Source: Dyadobacter sp. LHD-138
GTDB lineage: Bacteria; Bacteroidota; Bacteroidia; Cytophagales; Spirosomataceae
Reading direction: 5' to 3'
Length of the DNA stretch: 64,000 nucleotides
Assembly: GCF_030929615.1 (NCBI RefSeq)
Contig: NZ_JAVFVU010000011.1
Span: 62,001 to 126,000, forward strand
The notes under the pieces are model-generated. The model was not told where the DNA came from and made no database searches. It worked only from the letters and a program-made list of their open reading frames with translations. Numbering within the stretch: position 1 is the first letter of the stretch; every line of letters starts with the position of its first letter. A program made the translations under genes and the position numbers. This document shows, one piece after another, positions 27,042 through 36,135 of this stretch.

Positions 27042-28241
27042 TTATTGCGGTGTAGAAGAAGAAGGTGTTGTGGATTGCTGTGGTTTGGGGCCACGGTTTT
27101 TATTGTTCCTGCTTTTCTTCTTTTTCTTCTTTTTCTGTTCTTCGCTATATTTTTTGTCCAGATTGGCTAAATCACTATTTAACGACTGAACACCTTTCTC
27201 CACTTTCTTTTCAGGCTCGGGAGTCAGGATTTCAAGCGATTCAGGGATAACATCCTTCTTGTTCAGTTCGATAATTTCAAGAACCTTATCGATTGCGACC
27301 GGATACCAGTTTGTATCTTTTTCGAAACCGAACCACATGATCTTCCGGAAGATATCCGTCTTCTGAAGCGTGGCAACTCCTTTTTTAGTTTTAAGCGGCG
27401 CATCGATCGTTGGAATGTCCCGGAGCGCGTCAATATAAGTTTCAAGCTCGTAGTTCAGACAGCATTTCAATCGTCCGCACTGGCCCGAAAGCTTTGCAGG
27501 ATTCAGAGAAAGGTTCTGATAACGTGCCGCTGAGGTAGAAATATTTTTAAAGTCGGTAAGCCAGGTTGAACAGCATAACTCACGCCCACAGGAGCCTAAC
27601 CCACCCAAGCGGCTGGCTTCCTGACGAAGGCTTATCTGCCTCATTTCAATCCGTACTTTAAATTCAGACGCCAGGGATTTGATCAATTCCCGGAAATCAA
27701 CGCGTTCTTCCGACGAATAGTAAAAGGTCGTTTTGGTATTATCCGACTGAAATTCAACGTCAGATAATTTCATATTCAGTTTCATCTCACGGATAATTTC
27801 CCGTGTACGATAAAGTGTTGGCATTTCACGTGCCATTGCCTGCGTATGTTTATCCAAATCCTTTTCATTGGCAATCCGGTAAACGACATGAATGTCATCG
27901 CTGATTGCAACGCCTTTACGCTTCATCTGGAGGCGAACAAGCTCGCCCTGCAGGGACACCGTCCCAATATGCTGGCCTGATGCCATTTCACAAACGACAT
28001 AGTCGCCGGTGACAAAATCCAGTTGATTTATATTGCGGAAATATTCCTTGCGTCCGCCTTTAAATTTTACTTCTACAACGTCAAACTTCTGGTTAGCAGG
28101 CACATCCATGTGGCTGAGCCAGTCGTAAACGTTCATTTTATTACATCCACCTGTACCACAGGTTCCATTGCTTCCACATCCTGAGACGGCCGATCCTTCT
28201 TTAGTACCGCATCCGCCGGATGCACATGATCCACATCCCAT
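27042..28241 (-). CDS. ricT: PSP1 C-terminal domain protein, RicT-like
   Basis: A 399-residue cytoplasmic protein. The N terminus is very rich in Cys and Gly (about residues 3-34: MGCGSCASGGCGTKEG and so on), probably a metal or Fe-S site. The PSP1/RicT core shows TTFYYSSEERVDFRELIKSL, RIEMRQISLRQEASRLGG, CGRELCCSTWL and SGQCGRLKCCLNYE; paired Cys residues in this core bind Fe-S in the Bacillus Ric complex, which affects RNA processing. The C-terminal tail is Lys-rich and then Pro/Ser/Thr-rich, probably disordered. It follows purD by 15 bases, so probably shares its transcript. Function in Bacteroidota is not established. Confidence 0.88.
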   Translation of the reverse strand: MGCGSCASGGCGTKEGSAVSGCGSNGTCGTGGCNKMNVYDWLSHMDVPANQKFDVVEVKFKGGRKEYFRNINQLDFVTGDYVVCEMASGQHIGTVSLQGELVRLQMKRKGVAISDDIHVVYRIANEKDLDKHTQAMAREMPTLYRTREIIREMKLNMKLSDVEFQSDNTKTTFYYSSEERVDFRELIKSLASEFKVRIEMRQISLRQEASRLGGLGSCGRELCCSTWLTDFKNISTSAARYQNLSLNPAKLSGQCGRLKCCLNYELETYIDALRDIPTIDAPLKTKKGVATLQKTDIFRKIMWFGFEKDTNWYPVAIDKVLEIIELNKKDVIPESLEILTPEPEKKVEKGVQSLNSDLANLDKKYSEEQKKKKKKKSRNNKNRGPKPQQSTTPSSSTPQ

Positions 28242-28256
28242 AGTTAATCGTCTTCA

Positions 28257-29546
28257 TCAAGCGTTATAACGAATTAAATCCATACCGATGTCGTGTCTGA
28301 AATATTTTCCCTCAAACTGAATTGCCTGTGCAGCACGCTGCGATTTATGTACGGCATTTTCGAGTGAGTTGGCAACGCCTGTTAACACCATCACCCGGCC
28401 TCCATTCGTAACGACTTCGGTATTCGCACTAAATGTTGTTCCTGCATGAAACAGCAACACATCTTCAACCTTTTCTTTTCCGGAAATTACCTTCCCTTTT
28501 TCATAATCTCCCGGATATCCGCCCGCTACCAAAACAGTAGTGACGGCGACCTGCGGAGAAATAGTCATCTCGATATCCTGTAAGGTACCTTTGGCGGTTG
28601 CGGCCAGCAGTATCAGGAAGTCGGACTGGATACGTGGCAAAACCACTTCTGTTTCCGGATCACCCATACGCACATTGTATTCAATGACATAAGGTTCGCC
28701 TTTGATATTCATCAAACCGATGAATATGAATCCAACATATTTAATTCCTTCGCTTTTTAACCCGTGAAGTGTTGGCTTCACAACTTTTTCTTCAACTTTT
28801 CTTAAAAAATTGACATCAGCGAATGCAACGGGAGAAACGGCGCCCATTCCACCGGTATTCAGCCCGGTATCATTTTCACCAATTCTCTTGTAATCCTTCG
28901 CTTCAGGCAAGATTTTGTAGTTCTCTCCATCACAAAGCACAAACACCGACAATTCTATTCCTTTTAAGAATTGTTCAATAACAACTTTATTTCCTGCCGA
29001 TCCAAATTTCCCGTCAACAAGCATTTCTGTGAATGCCTCCTGCGCTTCCTTATGTTTTTCGGCAATGATCACCCCTTTACCTGCTGCAAGCCCGTCTGCT
29101 TTTAAAACAATCGGTAAAGAATGGGTTTCAAGGTATTCAAGGCCTGTTTCCAGCGTTTCTGCTGTAAATGTTCTTGAAGCCGCCGTTGGAATGCCATATT
29201 TCTGCATAAACTGCTTCGAGAAATCTTTGCTGCCTTCAAGCTGGGCACCGGCTTTGTTAGGGCCGATCAGCTTTACTTTACTCAGGTCGGGGCGACTTTC
29301 GAAATAATCAACTACCCCGTTTACCAAAGGTTCTTCCGGTCCAACAATAACAAGCTCAATGTTATGTTCAAGGACGGCTTGGGCCACCGCATCAAAATCA
29401 TTATAAGAAATTGGAATGTTTGTTGCCACCTCAGCTGTACCGGCGTTTCCCGGTGCTACAAACAAACTGTCACAAAGAGGGCTTTGGGCAATTTTCCAGG
29501 CAAAAGCATGTTCGCGGCCTCCTGAGCCCAATATAAGTATATTCAT
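28257..29546 (-). CDS. purD: Phosphoribosylamine-glycine ligase
   Basis: GAR synthetase, the second step of purine synthesis, joining phosphoribosylamine and glycine with ATP. The 429-residue protein shows the ATP-grasp layout: MNILILGSGGREHAFAWKIA at the N terminus, VIVGPEEPLVNGVVDYF, KADGLAAGKGVIIAE, IEQFLKGIELSVFVLCDG, GLNTGGMGAVSPV and EYNVRMGDPETEVVLPR. No other pur gene is in the window. Followed closely by ricT. Confidence 0.97.
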   Translation of the reverse strand: MNILILGSGGREHAFAWKIAQSPLCDSLFVAPGNAGTAEVATNIPISYNDFDAVAQAVLEHNIELVIVGPEEPLVNGVVDYFESRPDLSKVKLIGPNKAGAQLEGSKDFSKQFMQKYGIPTAASRTFTAETLETGLEYLETHSLPIVLKADGLAAGKGVIIAEKHKEAQEAFTEMLVDGKFGSAGNKVVIEQFLKGIELSVFVLCDGENYKILPEAKDYKRIGENDTGLNTGGMGAVSPVAFADVNFLRKVEEKVVKPTLHGLKSEGIKYVGFIFIGLMNIKGEPYVIEYNVRMGDPETEVVLPRIQSDFLILLAATAKGTLQDIEMTISPQVAVTTVLVAGGYPGDYEKGKVISGKEKVEDVLLFHAGTTFSANTEVVTNGGRVMVLTGVANSLENAVHKSQRAAQAIQFEGKYFRHDIGMDLIRYNA

Positions 29547-29612
29547 AACTTGGATAATAATAATTTTGGTAAACCATATAGCGAACAGGCAAAATCCTTG
29601 CCTGAGCCATTA

Positions 29613-31826
29613 CTAGTTTGCCAATTCCGATAAAAACTTGATACGCATTAGTCTTAATTCCTCTTCACTTACATCATCATTGGAAAATTCGTCTAATGCT
29701 GCTGCGATGTTATCTGTTTCAGCACTCATGAAATAGTCATAAATATCCTGCTGTCTCTCCCGGTCGATGACCTGGTTGATATAATAGTCAAGATTTAACT
29801 TGGTTCCCGAGTAACAGATGTGCTCGACTTCTTCAATGATATCGCCCAGGGCCATATCTTTTACGTCGGCAATTTCATCAAGACTTACTTTTCTATCAAC
29901 CTGCGAAATGATAAAAATTTTAATCTTCGATTTATTAACCGTTGACTTAATCACAACATCTTTCGCCGTTTCGATCTCGTTTTCATCCACATACCTGGTG
30001 ATGAGATCAATAAACTGGCGTCCGAATTTTTGCACTTTACCCATGCCAACACCGTTGATCTGGGCCATTTCCTGTTGTGTGGTAGGATATGTTGTCGCCA
30101 TTTCTTCCAGTGAAGGATCCTGGAAAATTACGTAAGGCGGTAAATCCTTTTCTTTAGCCACTTTTTTCCGGAGTGCCTTTAACATCCCCAGAAGGGCTTC
30201 GTCATAAGCGTGTGCACTACCGTTGCCATTTCCGGAATCCTGGCCGTCATCTTCTGCTTTTACCTCTTCTTCATCGAAGTTATGGTCTTTGAATAGGGTG
30301 ACAGGATACGGATCGTTGATAAATTTAAGGCCTTTTTCTCCGATCTTGATGATACCGTAGTTTTCGATATCCTTTTCCAGATAATTTAAAATGACCAATT
30401 GGCGGATTGTCGAAAGCCAGTAATCACGGGATTCGTTCATTTCCAGGCCTTTGCCGAAAACGTCCAGTTTGTCATGCTCGTAACTGCGTACATACTGGTT
30501 GTCTGTGGCCGTGATCAGGTCCGTAATGTGGTCTCCGTCAAAACGTTGCTCGGTAAGCTGCACAGCGCGAAGTACCAGGACTACTTCCTCCTGCACTTTT
30601 CTCTTTTCGGTTGGTTTGAGACAGTTGTCACAGAAACCACAGTCTTTCTCCAGATATTCTCCGAAATAGCTCAGCAGCTGTCTTCTCCGGCACACACCCA
30701 GCGTGGAATAAGCCACCATTTCGTTCAGTAAATGACGTGCATTATCCCTTTCGGTAACTGTTTTGTCCTTATTGAATTTTTCCAGCTTCTGAATATCATC
30801 ATAGCTGTAAAACATCAGACAGTTACCTTCCAGTCCGTCACGTCCCGCGCGGCCGGTTTCCTGGTAGTATCCTTCCAGTGACTTTGGCACATCGTAGTGA
30901 ATTACAAAACGTACGTCTGGCTTATCAATGCCCATCCCGAAGGCAATGGTCGCAACGATAACGTCCACTTCTTCATTCAAAAATGCGTCCTGGTTGGCCA
31001 TACGGGTATTGCTGTCCAGTCCGGCGTGGTAAGGAAGTGCTTTTACATCGTTGACAGAAAGCAGCTCAGCAATTTCCTCAACGGTTTTACGGCTCAGGCA
31101 ATAGACGATACCTGACTTACCCTTGTTGTTGCGGACATAGCGGATAAGCTGTTTCTTGGTATCTTTTTTGGCACGGATCTCGTAGTAAAGATTCTTGCGG
31201 TTGAAGGAAGACTTGAATGTTTCGGCCTCCTCCATTTGCAGATTTTTACGAATATCCTGCTGAACTTTGGGCGTAGCAGTTGCCGTAAGGGCAATGATCG
31301 GGAGATTTCCGATATTTTCTATAATGCCATAGATACGGCGGTATTCAGGGCGAAAATCGTGACCCCATTCCGAAATACAGTGCGCTTCATCGATCGCGAC
31401 AAAAGAAATTTTAACTCTTTTCAGAAATTCCAGATTTTCGTCTTTTGTCAGCGATTCCGGTGCTATATAAAGTAACTTAAGGCTACCATCGAGCGCGTCG
31501 TTTTTTACACGGGTCATCTCCGATTTGGTAAGCGTAGAATTAAGGAATTGCGCGTTGATCCCAAATGCGGTCAATTGATCGACCTGATTTTTCATAAGGG
31601 CGATAAGTGGCGATATCACGATCGTCATCCCGTCGGTCACAAGTGCCGGTAACTGGTAGCAAAGTGATTTTCCTGCTCCTGTTGGCATAATTACGAAGGT
31701 ATTTTTGCCTAAAAGGATATTTTGAATTATTACCTCTTGCTCTCCCCGAAACTGACTGTAACCAAATATTTCTTTGAGTCTTTCTTTTAATGTGTCTAAA
31801 ACGACATTATCAACCTGCTTTACCAT
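29613..31826 (-). CDS. recQ: ATP-dependent DNA helicase RecQ
   Basis: A 3'-5' helicase of recombination and repair, 737 residues. Helicase core: FRGEQEVI, Walker A MPTGAGKSLCYQLPAL (Lys53), DEAH box in AIDEAHCISEWGHDFRPEY, TATATPKV, and motif VI in HYDVPKSLEGYYQETGRAGRDG. An RQC zinc region follows (CRRRQLLSYFGE, CGFCDNC), then a winged helix. An HRDC domain is recognisable at about residues 535-615 (EALLGMLKALRKKVAKEKDL, PTTQQEMAQINGVG). An extra C-terminal region of about 100 residues resembles the helix-turn-helix tail found in longer RecQ proteins. Confidence 0.97.
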   Translation of the reverse strand: MVKQVDNVVLDTLKERLKEIFGYSQFRGEQEVIIQNILLGKNTFVIMPTGAGKSLCYQLPALVTDGMTIVISPLIALMKNQVDQLTAFGINAQFLNSTLTKSEMTRVKNDALDGSLKLLYIAPESLTKDENLEFLKRVKISFVAIDEAHCISEWGHDFRPEYRRIYGIIENIGNLPIIALTATATPKVQQDIRKNLQMEEAETFKSSFNRKNLYYEIRAKKDTKKQLIRYVRNNKGKSGIVYCLSRKTVEEIAELLSVNDVKALPYHAGLDSNTRMANQDAFLNEEVDVIVATIAFGMGIDKPDVRFVIHYDVPKSLEGYYQETGRAGRDGLEGNCLMFYSYDDIQKLEKFNKDKTVTERDNARHLLNEMVAYSTLGVCRRRQLLSYFGEYLEKDCGFCDNCLKPTEKRKVQEEVVLVLRAVQLTEQRFDGDHITDLITATDNQYVRSYEHDKLDVFGKGLEMNESRDYWLSTIRQLVILNYLEKDIENYGIIKIGEKGLKFINDPYPVTLFKDHNFDEEEVKAEDDGQDSGNGNGSAHAYDEALLGMLKALRKKVAKEKDLPPYVIFQDPSLEEMATTYPTTQQEMAQINGVGMGKVQKFGRQFIDLITRYVDENEIETAKDVVIKSTVNKSKIKIFIISQVDRKVSLDEIADVKDMALGDIIEEVEHICYSGTKLNLDYYINQVIDRERQQDIYDYFMSAETDNIAAALDEFSNDDVSEEELRLMRIKFLSELAN

Positions 31827-31860
31827 ACTTTGTCAACAAAATGGATATCCCAAAGTTCTC

Positions 31861-31868
31861 TATCTTTG
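31861..31868 (+). promoter_or_regulatory. Possible -7 box for kdsD-like gene
   Basis: TATCTTTG matches TAnnTTTG and lies 52 bases before the TTG start at 31920, in the 93-base gap between divergent recQ and this gene. No TTTG at the expected 19-base distance. Confidence 0.4.
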
Positions 31869-31919
31869 CCTTTGATCTTAATAATTGGAATTAGTTCTCA
31901 ATAAAACTGTAATTCAGAT

Positions 31920-32894
31920 TTGAAATTAATAAAAAATATTCAGTCCATCGCAAAAGATGTGATACTGCAGGAAGCTATTGCTTTACAGAATCTTGTTGAA
32001 AGGATTGATGACGAATTTGAAAAGTGCGTATATGCAATTTTAAATTCAGGCGGCAGAGTTGTGGTTTCAGGGATTGGTAAGAGCGCAATCGTGGGGCAGA
32101 AGATTGTGGCAACGCTGAATTCTACGGGAACCCCGGCGTTGTTTATGCATGCGGCGGATGCAATTCATGGCGATTTGGGCATGATTCAGAATAATGATGT
32201 TGTTTTGGTGCTTTCAAAAAGCGGCGATACACCCGAAATAAAAGTACTGGTCCCGTTGTTAAAACGTACCGGTGTTCCCATCATCGCGATGGTGAGCAAC
32301 CGGGATTCTTATCTGGCACAGCATTCGCAATTTATTTTAAATGCTTATGCGCCAAACGAAGCTGATAAACATAATTTAGCGCCAACAACGAGCACAACCG
32401 TAGCCATGGCCCTGGGTGACGCCCTGGCGATCTGTTTGTTGGAGGCACGCGGTTTTACGCGGCAGGATTTCGCCCGTTACCACCCGGGAGGCGCATTGGG
32501 AAAAAGACTTTATTTGAAAGTGTGTGATATTTATCCGAACAACACGCTGCCGATTGTCGATGTGAATGCCTCTTTGAAGCAGATTATTATGGAAATTACC
32601 TCCAAAAGGCTGGGTGTGACAGCCGTAAACGATGCGGATGGGCAAATGGCAGGTATTATCACCGACGGCGATTTACGCCGTATGCTTAATCAGCATTCCG
32701 GTGAAGCATTGCTGCATCTGCGGGCTTGTGACATCATGACGCCTTCGCCGATTTGCGTTGATCCGGAAGATTTTGCCGTGACGGCGCTTGAAATCATGCA
32801 GTCGAAAAGCATAACGCACGTCGTTGTTGTGGAAGGAAAAATTGTAAAAGGCTTCGTTCACCTGCACGACTTATTGCGGGAAGGTTTGGTATAA
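31920..32894 (+). CDS. kdsD: KpsF/GutQ-family arabinose-5-phosphate isomerase
   Basis: Interconverts ribulose-5-phosphate and arabinose-5-phosphate, the first step toward KDO for lipopolysaccharide. The 324-residue protein has an N-terminal SIS domain (VVVSGIGKSAIVGQKIVATL, HGDLGMIQNNDVVLVLSKSG, PTTSTTVAMALGDALAICLL) and two CBS domains (about 205-260 and 270-324: GIITDGDLRRML, ITHVVVVEGKIVKGFVHLHD). The start is TTG (MKLIKNIQSIAKDVI). It is divergent from recQ. Substrate is inferred from family. Confidence 0.93.
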   Translation: MKLIKNIQSIAKDVILQEAIALQNLVERIDDEFEKCVYAILNSGGRVVVSGIGKSAIVGQKIVATLNSTGTPALFMHAADAIHGDLGMIQNNDVVLVLSKSGDTPEIKVLVPLLKRTGVPIIAMVSNRDSYLAQHSQFILNAYAPNEADKHNLAPTTSTTVAMALGDALAICLLEARGFTRQDFARYHPGGALGKRLYLKVCDIYPNNTLPIVDVNASLKQIIMEITSKRLGVTAVNDADGQMAGIITDGDLRRMLNQHSGEALLHLRACDIMTPSPICVDPEDFAVTALEIMQSKSITHVVVVEGKIVKGFVHLHDLLREGLV

Positions 32895-32897
32895 AAA

Positions 32898-32937
32898 AAG
32901 GTTTGGAAACTGAAAATGAATTTCGCTTCCAAACCTT
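32898..32937. terminator. Hairpin between kdsD and DUF4293 gene
   Basis: AAGGTTTGGAA (32898-32908) pairs with TTCCAAACCTT (32927-32937), loop 18 bases, with A-rich and T-rich flanks; suits both convergent genes. Confidence 0.75.
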
Positions 32938-32989
32938 AAATTTTTCTCCGGCGGGTGCTTGATACCCGCTAAAACTCAGGATTTCTTCT

Positions 32990-33466
32990 CTATCGCAATC
33001 TGTTTGATTGTTGTACCGTACGTTCGTCCTTGCGGATAAAGCGGTTTGCAACCACATTGGCCAACATCGCAGCGACAAGCCCGTAAAACCCAATGGTATA
33101 ATTACCAGGTGTTTGGGGGTCAAACAACTTGGCCGTTTTGTAAAATGTAAGGTAAATAACCAACCCCAGTGTGGTACTCATCAGAATCGAGTTAACAGCG
33201 CACAGCGCGGATTGTAAAACACGGTTACGGTATTTGATAATTGCAAATGCAGCGACTGCAGCGATCAAAATTGCCAGAATTAAAAGGTAAAGCACCGAGT
33301 CAACTTCCGATTGTACGGCGTTAATCTGGTGTGTTAATTTTAATGCAGTAAGTGAGGCTTTCTGCTCTCCACCAACAGATATTTTGTCCCAAACCGGAAA
33401 TGATACGAAAATGCCCATTCCGATTACTGTAATGGCTAAGAAAATGGATTGAATGCGTTGCAACAT
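32990..33466 (-). CDS. DUF4293 membrane protein
   Basis: A 158-residue protein beginning MLQRIQSIFLAITVIGMGIF, the typical start of DUF4293 proteins. Four hydrophobic segments are visible: about residues 5-25, 58-80, 85-107 and 125-142. The loop after TM1 carries PVWDKIS. The C terminus is basic and cytosolic. The family is confined mostly to Bacteroidota, and its function is unknown. It stands alone, convergent with the kdsD-like gene. Confidence 0.9.
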   Translation of the reverse strand: MLQRIQSIFLAITVIGMGIFVSFPVWDKISVGGEQKASLTALKLTHQINAVQSEVDSVLYLLILAILIAAVAAFAIIKYRNRVLQSALCAVNSILMSTTLGLVIYLTFYKTAKLFDPQTPGNYTIGFYGLVAAMLANVVANRFIRKDERTVQQSNRLR

Positions 33467-33668
33467 GGGGGATTAAAATTTAATCTTTTGTTTGAAGGTA
33501 CAAAAATAGGATACTTTAATTTCTAAGCCAAAAAAGTGAAATGGTTTGGATTATTGATTCCTGGCAGAGTTTTTAGTCCCTGCCCTTTTTTAAAGTGACA
33601 GAATTGTAAAAAAAACGTCTTTATGTTGTGCGTTTTTTACCTAGAACAATTTAATAGTCACACACTTC

Positions 33669-34664
33669 ATGGAAATTGATAGCGTGCATTTTGAATACCT
33701 TGGGCAATTAATCAAGGAAACTAAAATCAAACTTGCCCGATCAGTAAATGCCGAACTTGTCAATTTGTATTGGCAAATAGGGGAATATTTGAGCCAACAG
33801 ATCGAGAAACAAGGTTGGGGGAAATCGGTTGTCGTTCAGTTCGCAAATTACCTTCAGATGACCGAGTTCAGCGGACCGGGTTTTTCGGATAAAAATTTAT
33901 GGCGGATGAAACAATTTTATGAAACCTATCACAATTATCCAAAACTCTCAGCAGTGCTGAGAGAAATTACATGGACAAATCATTTAATGATTTTTTCCAA
34001 AACCAAAACCATTGAAGAAAAGGAGTTTTATATAAGACTTTGTGTAAAAGAGAGATACTCTTCCCGTGAACTGGAACGACAGATGAACAGCGCTCTGTTT
34101 GAGAGGACGATGCTCGGAAACGCAAAACTCTCATCAACGATGAGAGTTTTGCCACAAGATATCGGAAGTATCTTTCGAGATAGTTATGTGTTAGAATTTC
34201 TGGATTTACCGGAAGTTCACCTTGAAAAGGACTTGAAAAGTCTGATTGCTACAAACATCCGTACATTTTTACTTGAATTTGGTAAAGACTTCGCCTTTTT
34301 AGGAGAAGAGTATCGGTTACAAGTAGGGAACCATGATTTCTTTATAGATCTTTTATTTTACAATCGCTCACTAAGCTGTTTGATAGCCATTGAGCTAAAA
34401 GTGGTCGAATTTTCACCCGAACATCTTGGCCAGCTCAATTTTTATCTGGAAGCACTTGACAGAGATATGAAAAAGTCCTGTGAGAATCCCAGTATTGGTA
34501 TTTTGTTGTGTAAAAGCAAAGATGAAACGGTTGTCGAATATGCTTTGGGTCGTACTTTATCCCCTACTTTGGTGGCGGATTATCAGACCAAATTACCTGA
34601 CAAGAAAATCCTGCAAGCTCATTTACAGCAATTATTTGATTCCGGATCTTTTGAACAAGAGTGA
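33669..34664 (+). CDS. DUF1016 (YhcG-type) PDDEXK nuclease-like protein
   Basis: A 331-residue protein. The N-terminal DUF1016 part has AELVNLYWQIGEYLSQQIE, WGKSVVVQFANYLQ, GFSDKNLWRMKQFYETY and WTNHLMIFSKTKTIEEKEFY; KERYSSRELERQMNSALFER follows. The C-terminal half shows FLGEEYRLQVGNHDFFIDLL, then IAIELKV, which fits a PD-(D/E)xK nuclease core (D..ELK). Such genes are scattered accessory genes, often found near restriction systems or mobile DNA, but no such partner is present here. Two DNA palindromes lie inside the gene, at the codons for LSAVLRE and AKLSSTMRVLP. Convergent with rimO, 8 bases apart. Role unproven. Confidence 0.88.
   Translation: MEIDSVHFEYLGQLIKETKIKLARSVNAELVNLYWQIGEYLSQQIEKQGWGKSVVVQFANYLQMTEFSGPGFSDKNLWRMKQFYETYHNYPKLSAVLREITWTNHLMIFSKTKTIEEKEFYIRLCVKERYSSRELERQMNSALFERTMLGNAKLSSTMRVLPQDIGSIFRDSYVLEFLDLPEVHLEKDLKSLIATNIRTFLLEFGKDFAFLGEEYRLQVGNHDFFIDLLFYNRSLSCLIAIELKVVEFSPEHLGQLNFYLEALDRDMKKSCENPSIGILLCKSKDETVVEYALGRTLSPTLVADYQTKLPDKKILQAHLQQLFDSGSFEQE
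33945..33963. repeat. Palindrome inside the DUF1016 gene (1)
   Basis: CTCTCAGCA-G-TGCTGAGAG, a perfect 9-bp inverted repeat with a one-base centre, preceded by AAAA. It encodes LSAVLRE in frame. It shares the AAAACTCTCA sequence with the second palindrome in this gene. Confidence 0.7.
34122..34152. repeat. Palindrome inside the DUF1016 gene (2)
   Basis: GCAAAACTCTCATC (34122-34135), loop AAC, GATGAGAGTTTTGC (34139-34152): a perfect 14-bp inverted repeat in coding sequence, in frame as AKLSSTMRVLP. Unusually long for a chance event within a gene. Confidence 0.8.
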
Positions 34665-34672
34665 TTCGTTTG

Positions 34673-35983
34673 TTACTCCACCACATCTCCATACAAATCA
34701 AACTCTTCTGCGGCGTTGATTTTGACATTGGCAAAATCACCCAGACGAACATACTGACTTGCCGGAATCAGCACTTCGTTATCCACTTCCGGTGAATCAA
34801 ATTCAGTACGGCCAATGAAATGTCCGCCTTCTTTGCGATCAAAAAGGACTTTGTACGTATTCCCGATTTTCTGCTGGTTCAATTCATGTGAAATGCCCTG
34901 CTGAAGTTCCATGATCACATCGGCACGTTCCTGTTTGATCTCGGCCGGAATATCATCAGGCATCGAGAAGGAATGCGTATTGTCCTCATGAGAGTATTGG
35001 AAAGCTCCCAAACGGTCGAAACGCATTTTTTCAACAAACTCATAGGTTTCGTCAAAAAGTGCCTCTGTTTCTCCTGGATGGCCAACAATCAGTGTCGTAC
35101 GCAAAGCGATTCCAGGAACTTTGTCACGAATGGTGTTGATGAGGTCTTCGGTTTTTTCACGTGTGATACCTCTGCGCATGGATTTCAAAATCTCCGATGA
35201 GCCTGATTGCAAAGGCATATCCAGATACTTGCAGATATTGCTGCGTTCACGCATTACATCCAGAACGTCCATCGGGAAACCAGCCGGATACGCATATTGT
35301 AACCTGATCCACTCAATACCTTCCACATCGGAAAGTTGAGCCATCAAATCGGATAAATTTCTTTTTTTATAAATATCCAGACCGTAATAAGTCAGATCCT
35401 GAGCGATCAGAATAAGTTCTTTCGTGCCGCGCTTGGCGAGCGATTTTGCTTCTTTTACCAATTCATCAATGGGACGGGAAACGTGTCCGCCCCGCATAAT
35501 CGGAATAGCACAAAAACTGCAAGGTCTGTCGCAACCTTCCGCAATTTTCAAATAAGCATAGTGGGCAGGCGTGGTCAACAAACGCTCGCCAACCAGCTCA
35601 TGTTTGTAATCGGCCTTCAATGTTTTGAGCAAACGGGGAAGCTCATTGGTGCCAAACCATGCATCCACGGTTGGGATTTCTACGGAAAGCTCGTCTTTGT
35701 AACGGTGCGACAAACAGCCCGTCACGTACACTTTATCCACAATACCGGCTGCTTTTGCATCCGCGTAACGCAGGATTGTGTTGATGGATTCTTCTTTGGC
35801 ATTGTCGATAAAGCCGCAGGTGTTGATGACAACAATCTGGGAATTATCCTTTTTTGATTCGTGTGCTACATCGAATCCGTTACCCTTTAACTGGGTATAT
35901 AAAACTTCTGAGTCAACCAGGTTTTTTGAGCAGCCCAGTGTAACGATATTGACTTTATTGGTACGTATTCCTTTGGTTTTCAT
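34673..35983 (-). CDS. rimO: Ribosomal protein S12 methylthiotransferase
   Basis: Radical-SAM enzyme that adds a methylthio group to an Asp of ribosomal protein S12. The 436-residue protein has the UPF0004 domain (VNIVTLGCSKNLVDSEVLYT, VVINTCGFIDNAKEESI, VTGCLSHRY), the radical-SAM motif CDRPCSFCAIP, SGSSEILKSMRRG, and a C-terminal TRAM domain. GCSKNLVDSE marks RimO rather than MiaB. In this genome it lies near ftsY, DUF4295 and rpmG on the same strand, as in many Bacteroidota. Confidence 0.97.
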   Translation of the reverse strand: MKTKGIRTNKVNIVTLGCSKNLVDSEVLYTQLKGNGFDVAHESKKDNSQIVVINTCGFIDNAKEESINTILRYADAKAAGIVDKVYVTGCLSHRYKDELSVEIPTVDAWFGTNELPRLLKTLKADYKHELVGERLLTTPAHYAYLKIAEGCDRPCSFCAIPIMRGGHVSRPIDELVKEAKSLAKRGTKELILIAQDLTYYGLDIYKKRNLSDLMAQLSDVEGIEWIRLQYAYPAGFPMDVLDVMRERSNICKYLDMPLQSGSSEILKSMRRGITREKTEDLINTIRDKVPGIALRTTLIVGHPGETEALFDETYEFVEKMRFDRLGAFQYSHEDNTHSFSMPDDIPAEIKQERADVIMELQQGISHELNQQKIGNTYKVLFDRKEGGHFIGRTEFDSPEVDNEVLIPASQYVRLGDFANVKINAAEEFDLYGDVVE

Positions 35984-36135
35984 AGGATGTAGCTAGCAGC
36001 CGTCGGCTTTTAGCCGTTAGTTTTTATTGGATAGTGTTTCAGAAATCAACCGGGAATCAGAAATAAATTCTGTGAAGTAGTTGATAATGAACGGTCAAAC
36101 GGGGTGCAAAGTTCGTGAAAATTTAACTGATAATG

